Assembly (NCBI GenBank): GCA_964369175.1
Contig: CAYJEM010000071.1
Span: forward strand, 1-9,057
Direction: 5' to 3'
DNA from: Tannockella sp964369175
GTDB taxonomy: Bacteria; Bacillota_I; Bacilli_A; Erysipelotrichales; Coprobacillaceae
Length of the DNA: 9,057 nt
The notes under the pieces are model-generated. The model was not told the DNA's origin and did not search any database. It saw only the letters and a list, made by a program, of their open reading frames with translations. The position numbers and the translations under genes are program-made. Position 1 is the first letter of the stretch. Each line of letters begins with the position of its first letter. Positions 1 through 3,704 of the stretch are shown here, piece by piece.

Positions 1-33
1 TAAATTTAAAAGATTATTTATTACTTAATAAAC

Positions 34-55
34 AAAAAAGAAGGTTCCCCTTCTT
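34..55 (-). terminator. Intrinsic terminator of rubrerythrin
   Basis: On the minus strand a 7-bp stem AAGAAGG/CCTTCTT (plus-strand arms 38-44 and 49-55) encloses a GGAA loop and runs into a T tract (34-39). It starts one base after the rubrerythrin stop codon at 56-58. Bases 1-33 further downstream are AT-rich and show no gene. Confidence 0.85.
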
Positions 56-643
56 CTAGCAACACTTAGAATACGGAGCATCCTCAATGCGTATCATATA
101 CCCTTGATTATGCTTACATACTGGACATTGTAATGGAGCAGTGTTTCCTTCATAGATGAATCCACAATTCATACACATCCACACCTGGCTGTCCACACTA
201 GAAAACAACTGCTCTGATTCTAATAAAGATGCATATTTTTTAAAACGTTGGTGATGAAATTTTTCAATATCCGCGATCATCGAAAATGCAATCGCAATTT
301 CACCAAAACCTTCTTCTCTAGCAACAGTACTAAATTCACGGTAAATATCTATTGCTTCTTGATTTTCATGATGACTTGCATCCTTTAACAAACTTAATAC
401 ATCTTCTTGTAAATCCACAGGATAGTTTGCTTCCATAATTGTAACATTATCCTCTTTAAAAATAGTTTTTAATAAGTTATAAAATACCATTGCATGTTGA
501 TGCTCCTGGTTTGCGGTAAAAGTAAATATGTCTTGTAAGACTTCTAAACCAGCTTTTTTAGCAGTGCAAGCAGCCATTTGATATCTTGCACTAGCCATGC
601 ATTCACCTGCAAAAGCACGTAATAAATTCTCTTTTGTTTTCAT
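56..643 (-). CDS. rbr: Rubrerythrin (diiron peroxidase with rubredoxin-like domain)
   Basis: A 195-residue rubrerythrin, the usual family length. It is a cytoplasmic non-haem diiron protein that reduces hydrogen peroxide to water with electrons from rubredoxin or NAD(P)H-linked partners, typical of anaerobes. The N-terminal ferritin-like four-helix domain (about 1-140) shows the expected ligands: E14, E47 with H50 (ExxH), E93/E96, and E127 with H130 (second ExxH). The C-terminal rubredoxin-like domain has C157xxC160 and C173xxC176 for the mononuclear Fe(SCys)4 site. Two extra cysteines end the chain (C194, C195). The start was set at 643 because AGGAGG (650-655) lies 6 nt upstream; the frame stays open 48 bases further, but that part has no ribosome binding site and no rubrerythrin sequence. 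It lies 57 nt downstream of the DUF3783 gene. I found no clear promoter of its own and no convincing PerR box, so it may depend on readthrough from upstream. Confidence 0.96.
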   Translation of the reverse strand: MKTKENLLRAFAGECMASARYQMAACTAKKAGLEVLQDIFTFTANQEHQHAMVFYNLLKTIFKEDNVTIMEANYPVDLQEDVLSLLKDASHHENQEAIDIYREFSTVAREEGFGEIAIAFSMIADIEKFHHQRFKKYASLLESEQLFSSVDSQVWMCMNCGFIYEGNTAPLQCPVCKHNQGYMIRIEDAPYSKCC

Positions 644-689
644 ACACAACCTCCTAGTTGAAGTATGTAACATATTTTTCATTTTAAAC

Positions 690-713
690 AAAAAAAGATC
701 CTATGACCTTTTT
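690..713 (-). terminator. Hairpin terminator or attenuator between DUF3783 gene and rbr
   Basis: On the minus strand a 9-bp stem with one G-T wobble (AAAAAGGTC / GATCTTTTT; plus-strand arms 705-713 and 692-700) closes an ATAG tetraloop and ends in a run of 7 T (690-696), five of which belong to the stem. The TAG stop codon of the DUF3783 gene (701-703) sits in the loop. Because the U run partly pairs and the lower stem is only A-T, termination is probably incomplete, which would let some transcripts continue into rbr. Confidence 0.6.
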
Positions 714-1084
714 CTAACTATATCCTCATATTCCTTTTTTATCTCTGTATATAGTTTATATACTGACCATTCAATATTATTTGGTGTTGTAATCGCCTTT
801 AATGGTATAAAAGGGATGTTTGCATTTTTAAAGACAGATAATACTAACTCTGTTTGTTCTTCATGAAAACCATGCATAATTAATAATTCTTCTGTTGGTA
901 TGACAATATCTGCTTCTACTTCTTGATTAAGGTACCCATCTTCATTGACTAAATAACCAATTTGTTTCTTAAAATCTTCTTCTTCAAGATGTTTAACATG
1001 TACACCAAGTTGCATGAATATTGCACAAATAGCTTTACCATGATCACTATCTTCTAAGTTATATAACAATACCATTTCTTCCAT
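701..1084 (-). CDS. DUF3783 domain-containing protein
   Basis: A 127-residue cytoplasmic protein with no signal peptide or membrane segment. Residues 1-60 form an acidic N-terminal region beginning MVLLYNL. Residues about 65-120 match the DUF3783 family as I remember it: a helical ELLIMHGF segment, then IPFIPLKAITTPNN at 90-103, a Trp (W106), and a charged C-terminal helix. The family is common in anaerobic Bacillota and has no established biochemical function, so none is assigned. The start at 1084 is chosen because GTGAGG (1091-1096) lies 6 nt upstream; an in-frame GTG at 1096 overlaps that ribosome binding site and is unlikely to be used. It is the first gene of a probable two-gene unit with rubrerythrin, a hint but not proof of a link to oxidative or redox stress. 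Confidence 0.8.
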   Translation of the reverse strand: MEEMVLLYNLEDSDHGKAICAIFMQLGVHVKHLEEEDFKKQIGYLVNEDGYLNQEVEADIVIPTEELLIMHGFHEEQTELVLSVFKNANIPFIPLKAITTPNNIEWSVYKLYTEIKKEYEDIVRKRS

Positions 1085-1106
1085 AAAATACCTCACTTTC
1101 CTTGTT

Positions 1107-1136
1107 AGAGTACCAAATGTTACTATTATTTGTCAA
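1107..1136 (-). promoter_or_regulatory. Candidate sigma-A promoter for DUF3783-rbr
   Basis: A perfect TTGACA (-35; 1131-1136 read on the minus strand) is followed after 18 nt by TACTCT (-10; 1107-1112), a poor match in the middle bases. Transcription would begin near 1100, giving a leader of about 15-20 nt. Two TATAAT hexamers further upstream on the same strand (1175-1180 and 1163-1168) lack a good -35, so the true start is uncertain. Confidence 0.45.
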
Positions 1137-1179
1137 TTATGTTTCATTTATTCCTATCAAGGATTATACTATATATTAT

Positions 1180-1201
1180 AAGAGTGGCACTAGCCACTTT
1201 T
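1180..1201. repeat. Inverted repeat in the DUF3783/lipoprotein intergenic region
   Basis: Arms 1180-1188 and 1193-1201 (core AGTGGC/GCCACT, 6 perfect bp) flank a 4-base spacer. Read as plus-strand RNA it forms 9 bp with one G-U pair; on the minus strand one pair is lost. It is the only GC-rich element in a 248-nt AT-rich spacer between divergently transcribed genes and adjoins a TATAAT on the minus strand (1175-1180). It could be a protein operator or a remnant hairpin. Only four T follow on the plus strand and no plus-strand gene precedes it, so a terminator role is unlikely. Confidence 0.5.
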
Positions 1202-1332
1202 GAAATGCTACTATACTTTATTATATATCTTTAAAAAGAAATATAAATAAAGTTAGTCAAATTAAACCCTTATCTTATAAATTGTATTAAGTAAAATCAT
1301 ATAAAAAAATTCAAACATTTTAGGAGTCAAAT

Positions 1333-1707
1333 ATGAAAAAAATAAAATTATTATTGTATACGCTGATGTTATTTATAACAACTGGGTGTTCTTCTTTTCC
1401 AACAGGAAAATACTATATAACAAGTATGGAATTTAGTGGCCAAACACTTAACTACAATACCATCAATGCAACTGGTTCAGGAGATTCTATATTTTTGGAA
1501 TTTGATGGTGATAATACTGCAATATTTTACCAAGATGGTAATTTGGTTGATATTACACTTGATTCTAAAACAAATACATTTACAAATAATGGAGAAGTAA
1601 TAAATTATACAATTAATGGTAATATTGTTAAAATCTATAACAGTACAATTATTATAACGTTTGCAAGAGAAGGCAGTAATGAACTTAAAAAAATACAAAG
1701 TGAGTAA
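1333..1707 (+). CDS. Small lipoprotein with lipocalin-like beta domain
   Basis: A 124-residue predicted lipoprotein. The N-terminus has a basic MKKIK start, a hydrophobic stretch (6-15) and a lipobox ITTGC with Cys19 as the lipidated residue, so it should be anchored on the outer face of the membrane. The mature part, about 105 residues, opens with GKYYITSM (25-32), continues as alternating short beta strands with D/N-G turns, and ends TIIITFAREG. This resembles the small single-domain lipocalin-like modules of many gut Bacillota lipoproteins, as I remember them; the match is by pattern only, and no ligand can be named. The start is supported by AGGAG (1322-1326) 6 nt upstream. A weak promoter candidate, TTAGTC (1253-1258) with 17 nt spacing to TATAAA (1276-1281), precedes it. 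No terminator is visible before the rpsD promoter, so some readthrough into the rpsD leader is possible. Function unknown. Confidence 0.8.
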   Translation: MKKIKLLLYTLMLFITTGCSSFPTGKYYITSMEFSGQTLNYNTINATGSGDSIFLEFDGDNTAIFYQDGNLVDITLDSKTNTFTNNGEVINYTINGNIVKIYNSTIIITFAREGSNELKKIQSE

Positions 1708-1733
1708 AATATACCCTTAATTACATATTTTAA

Positions 1734-1762
1734 TTGACTTTAGCTAGCATTTAATGTATATT
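1734..1762 (+). promoter_or_regulatory. Sigma-A promoter of rpsD
   Basis: TTGACT (1734-1739), a 17-nt spacer, and TATATT (1757-1762) form a near-consensus promoter. Transcription should begin at about 1768-1771, giving an rpsD leader of about 160 nt, far longer than needed for translation alone. Confidence 0.8.
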
Positions 1763-1768
1763 GATGTA

Positions 1769-1930
1769 GCAACAAATGATAGCAGCACATAGCCTAAAAG
1801 AATCTGCGTTTGTAACTAATGTATGCATAGTACCTTGCTGCAAAGTGAAATGCTTAATACAAACACACTTTTTTAGAAACTATGATTGTTATTGTTTTAT
1901 GCAAATAAAACAATAAGGAGGACGTCGCAA
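1769..1930 (+). promoter_or_regulatory. Structured rpsD leader, candidate S4 autoregulatory RNA
   Basis: The 160-nt leader holds two complementary pairs that interleave: GCAGCA (1782-1787) with TGCTGC (1836-1841), and GTTTGTA (1808-1814) with TACAAAC (1858-1864). If both form together the topology is a pseudoknot. The second pair can extend by T1805-A1867 and G1806-C1866 across one mismatch and is followed by six T (1869-1874), so it could instead act as a weak attenuator. A 12-bp hairpin (1889-1916) then abuts the ribosome binding site. In Bacillus subtilis rpsD is known to be repressed by its own product through its leader, and in E. coli S4 binds a pseudoknot in the alpha operon mRNA. Assigning the same role here is inference from position and foldability, not from a matched consensus. 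Confidence 0.6.
1889..1916 (+). promoter_or_regulatory. 12-bp GNRA hairpin adjoining the rpsD ribosome binding site
   Basis: Arms TTATTGTTTTAT (1889-1900) and ATAAAACAATAA (1905-1916) are perfectly complementary and close a GCAA tetraloop of the GNRA class. The 3' arm includes the first two bases of AAGGAGG (1915-1921), so the stem ends flush against GGAGG. It might present or partly occlude the Shine-Dalgarno sequence or pair with a tetraloop receptor; function is inferred. Confidence 0.75.
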
Positions 1931-2536
1931 ATGGCACGTTATACAGGACCTCAATGGAGATTATCTCGTAGATTAGGATTTTCTACATTAGAGAACGGAA
2001 AAGAATTAAACAAAAGAGCATATGCTCCAGGACAACATGGTCAAAAAAGAAAGAAACAAACTGAGTATGGTTTACAATTAGCAGAAAAGCAAAAAGTAAG
2101 ACATATGTATGGTGTTAACGAAAAACAATTCCATAACACATTCAAAAGAGCTGGTAAAATGAGTGGTATCCACGGTTACAACTTCTTTGTATTATTAGAA
2201 TCAAGATTAGATAACGTAGTTTATCGTTTAGGATTCGCACCTACAAGAAGAGCTGCAAGACAATTAGTTAACCACGGACATTTCTTAGTAAATGGTATCA
2301 AAACTGATATCCCATCATTTACAGTAAAAGTTGGAGATGTTATTGAAGTAAGAGAAAAATCAAGAAACATGGCTGCAATCAAAGCTAGTTTAGAAGCAAG
2401 AGTAACAGTTGCTCCTTTCGTAGAAGTAGATGCAGATAAATTAACTGGTAAATTAACTCGTTTACCTGAAAGAAATGAATTAAATCAAGAAATCAATGAT
2501 TCATTAATCGTTGAGTACTATAACAGAAAAGGATAA
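1931..2536 (+). CDS. rpsD: 30S ribosomal protein S4 (uS4)
   Basis: Ribosomal protein uS4, 201 residues, the normal bacterial length. It binds the five-way junction of 16S rRNA early in 30S assembly and helps form the mRNA entry site and decoding fidelity centre. The chain begins MARYTGPQWRLSRRLGF, has YAPGQHGQ at 31-38, an S4 RNA-binding domain at about 91-155 with VNHGHFLVNG at 113-122, and the typical C-terminus ending SLIVEYYNRKG. It lacks the N-terminal CxxC zinc knuckle, so it is the zinc-independent (C-) form. The start at 1931 is set by AAGGAGG (1915-1921) 9 nt upstream; the frame is open from 1886, but that segment is the leader hairpin. It is monocistronic with its own promoter and terminator, unlike in clostridia and E. 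coli where it lies in the alpha operon. Its codons are strongly biased to TTA, AGA and GAA, as expected for a highly expressed gene in an AT-rich genome. Confidence 0.98.
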   Translation: MARYTGPQWRLSRRLGFSTLENGKELNKRAYAPGQHGQKRKKQTEYGLQLAEKQKVRHMYGVNEKQFHNTFKRAGKMSGIHGYNFFVLLESRLDNVVYRLGFAPTRRAARQLVNHGHFLVNGIKTDIPSFTVKVGDVIEVREKSRNMAAIKASLEARVTVAPFVEVDADKLTGKLTRLPERNELNQEINDSLIVEYYNRKG

Positions 2537-2552
2537 TATCCTTTCTAAAAGG

Positions 2553-2583
2553 AATAACAGTCTATATAGGCTGTTATTTTTTT
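2553..2583 (+). terminator. Intrinsic terminator of rpsD
   Basis: AATAACAG (2553-2560) pairs with CTGTTATT (2571-2578); the stem can extend inward by T-G and C-G, leaving a TATATA loop, and is followed by a T run (2577-2583). The stop codon of the convergent phosphate transporter gene (2574-2576, minus) lies in the 3' arm. On the minus strand only ATTCCTTTT follows the stem, so it should work less well in that direction. A short extra hairpin CCTTT/AAAGG sits at 2540-2552. Confidence 0.85.
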
Positions 2584-3500
2584 ATTATCTTTTCAGCTAT
2601 ATGAATGAACCAATTATCAAATGGCAATAATAGTACTGTTACTACAACATTATATAATGTATGTAAATTAGCTACCTTTGAAGAGAAGTTATCCAATGAT
2701 ATATATTCCACAATTGCTACTACATCTACCAACTTACAAAAACAAACAAAAAATAACAATCCAATTACATTAATTAAAAACTGTAATAAAATTACTTGTT
2801 TAGCTTGTGTATTTACTTGCACACTTACATACATCCCCGTGATACATGTGCCAATATTTTGGCCATAAACTACCCATGCTAGTTGTTTTAGTGTAAATGC
2901 CCCACTCATCGAAATTGATTGTAAAATGCCAACTGAAGCTGATGAGCTTTGTAAAATAGCACTCGACATTGTCCCAAATAACAATCCCACCACTGGATTT
3001 TCTAGTGTCACAAACAAATTAAGTACTTGCTTATTGGTAGCAAGTGGAAGAGTTGCATATTGCATAATATCCATAGAAACAAATAGTACTCCAATACTAA
3101 TAATTACTCTAGCCACCACCTGGCCTTTCTTGTTTCCAAAAAACAGTAAAATTAACCCTAACAAAAAGAAAAAAGGTAAACAAATTGATAAATTAATAGT
3201 TAGTAATTGATTCGTAACTGTCGTTCCGACATTCGCTCCTAGCAAAACCCAAAAAGCTTGAATTGGTGTAATTGCACCACTTGTTACAAATCCAAGTAAA
3301 ACAATTGTTACCATTGATGAACTTTGCATTAATGCTGTAACTAGAATTCCAATTAATATTGCAAAATATTTAATTTTCAACATTTGACCTATATTGTTAA
3401 AAAAAGAATTTGTGACTAATTCTTTTATCGCTTGTATCATAATGTTCATGCTTATCACAAATACACAAATCCCACATAAAAAAAATAGTATCGAAATCAT
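2574..3500 (-). CDS. Short Na+/phosphate cotransporter family protein, no PhoU domain
   Basis: A 308-residue integral membrane protein of the NptA/YjbB (SLC34-like, Na_Pi_cotrans) family. The hallmark duplicated motifs are present: TALMQSSS with QSSS at 59-62 and SAILQSSS with QSSS at 184-187, followed by the paired GANVGTT (88-94) and GQNIGTC (213-219). These inverted-repeat halves form the substrate and sodium site in the family. Hydrophobic segments fill most of the length (about 1-22, 44-75, 80-122, 128-145, 165-200, 205-225, 235-265, 283-297). Many bacterial homologues are about 530-560 residues with a C-terminal PhoU-like domain; here the chain stops right after the membrane part with a basic tail (AEKIIKK), so the cytoplasmic domain is absent. 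Both core repeats are intact, so it looks like a naturally short form and not a pseudogene. It probably moves phosphate, direction unknown. The start is supported by AAAGGGGG, its G run 8 nt upstream. I see no confident minus-strand promoter in the 3501-3560 spacer. Confidence 0.88.
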   Translation of the reverse strand: MISILFFLCGICVFVISMNIMIQAIKELVTNSFFNNIGQMLKIKYFAILIGILVTALMQSSSMVTIVLLGFVTSGAITPIQAFWVLLGANVGTTVTNQLLTINLSICLPFFFLLGLILLFFGNKKGQVVARVIISIGVLFVSMDIMQYATLPLATNKQVLNLFVTLENPVVGLLFGTMSSAILQSSSASVGILQSISMSGAFTLKQLAWVVYGQNIGTCITGMYVSVQVNTQAKQVILLQFLINVIGLLFFVCFCKLVDVVAIVEYISLDNFSSKVANLHTLYNVVVTVLLLPFDNWFIHIAEKIIKK

Positions 3501-3529
3501 TATTTGTACCCCCTTTATCTACTTTATGC

Positions 3530-3558
3530 TTTACATAAAATAAAATGCAGTTTATAAT
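3530..3558 (+). promoter_or_regulatory. Sigma-A promoter of the riboswitch-ATPase unit
   Basis: TTTACA (3530-3535), a 17-nt spacer, and a perfect TATAAT (3553-3558). Transcription would start near 3564, just at the 5' strand of riboswitch helix P1. Confidence 0.85.
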
Positions 3559-3560
3559 AT

Positions 3561-3644
3561 CTTTTATATGAGGGAGTAGTCACATAGTATCTATGCGAAC
3601 TGGCCAACATACCCGAATGTTTAACATTCTGGCCACTCTTAAAG
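3561..3644 (+). promoter_or_regulatory. yybP-ykoY (Mn2+) riboswitch aptamer
   Basis: The transcript carries GGGAGTAG (3572-3579) and CAACATAC (3605-3612), the two conserved loop sequences I know from the yybP-ykoY manganese-sensing class. Helices fit that architecture. P1 closes with GAG (3570-3572)/CTC (3636-3638) and continues with interrupted pairs to 3644. A second arm has CATAG (3583-3587)/CTATG (3591-3595). The third arm has TGGCC (3601-3605)/GGCCA (3631-3635), then the internal loop AACATACCC, then GAATGTT (3615-3621)/AACATTC (3623-3629). In this class the two loops dock and bind Mn2+. It lies directly before a terminator and a P-type cation ATPase, the same arrangement known for yoaB of Lactococcus lactis and mgtA of Streptococcus pneumoniae. 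Expected behaviour: Mn2+ binding prevents termination and turns the pump on. Confidence 0.88.
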
Positions 3645-3685
3645 ACGAGACTCGTTAAAGGTACCTTTAACGTCTCGTTTTTTTT
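3641..3685 (+). terminator. Riboswitch-controlled terminator
   Basis: ACGAGAC (3645-3651) pairs with GTCTCGT (3672-3678), and GTTAAAGG (3654-3661) with CCTTTAAC (3664-3671); a 2-nt TC bulge (3652-3653) separates them on the 5' side, and 8 T follow (3678-3685). The stem base can extend through AAAG (3641-3644), which is also the end of aptamer helix P1, giving a direct competition point. It lies between aptamer and coding region, so without anti-termination the ATPase would not be transcribed. Confidence 0.88.
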
Positions 3686-3704
3686 ATGAAACAGGAGGAA
3701 ATAT

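Noticed and set aside
664..674. Short palindrome TATGTAACATA upstream of rbr considered as a PerR-like operator
   Set aside because: It does not match the PerR box as I know it, and an 11-base AT-rich palindrome is expected by chance here.
644..691. N-terminal extension of rubrerythrin by 16 residues
   Set aside because: It contains the AGGAGG site for the start at 643 and is not part of the family.
597..866. Plus-strand open frame of 89 residues across the rbr/DUF3783 junction
   Set aside because: It is antisense to two real genes, has no ribosome binding site and reads as low-complexity hydrophobic shadow sequence.
1085..1096. Upstream GTG start for the DUF3783 gene
   Set aside because: The GTG is part of the GTGAGG ribosome binding site serving the ATG at 1084.
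1886..1930. N-terminal extension of rpsD by 15 residues
   Set aside because: The segment is the leader hairpin and Shine-Dalgarno region; uS4 begins at MARYTG.
2605..3210. Two plus-strand open frames within the phosphate transporter
   Set aside because: Both are reverse shadows of hydrophobic membrane segments without start signals.
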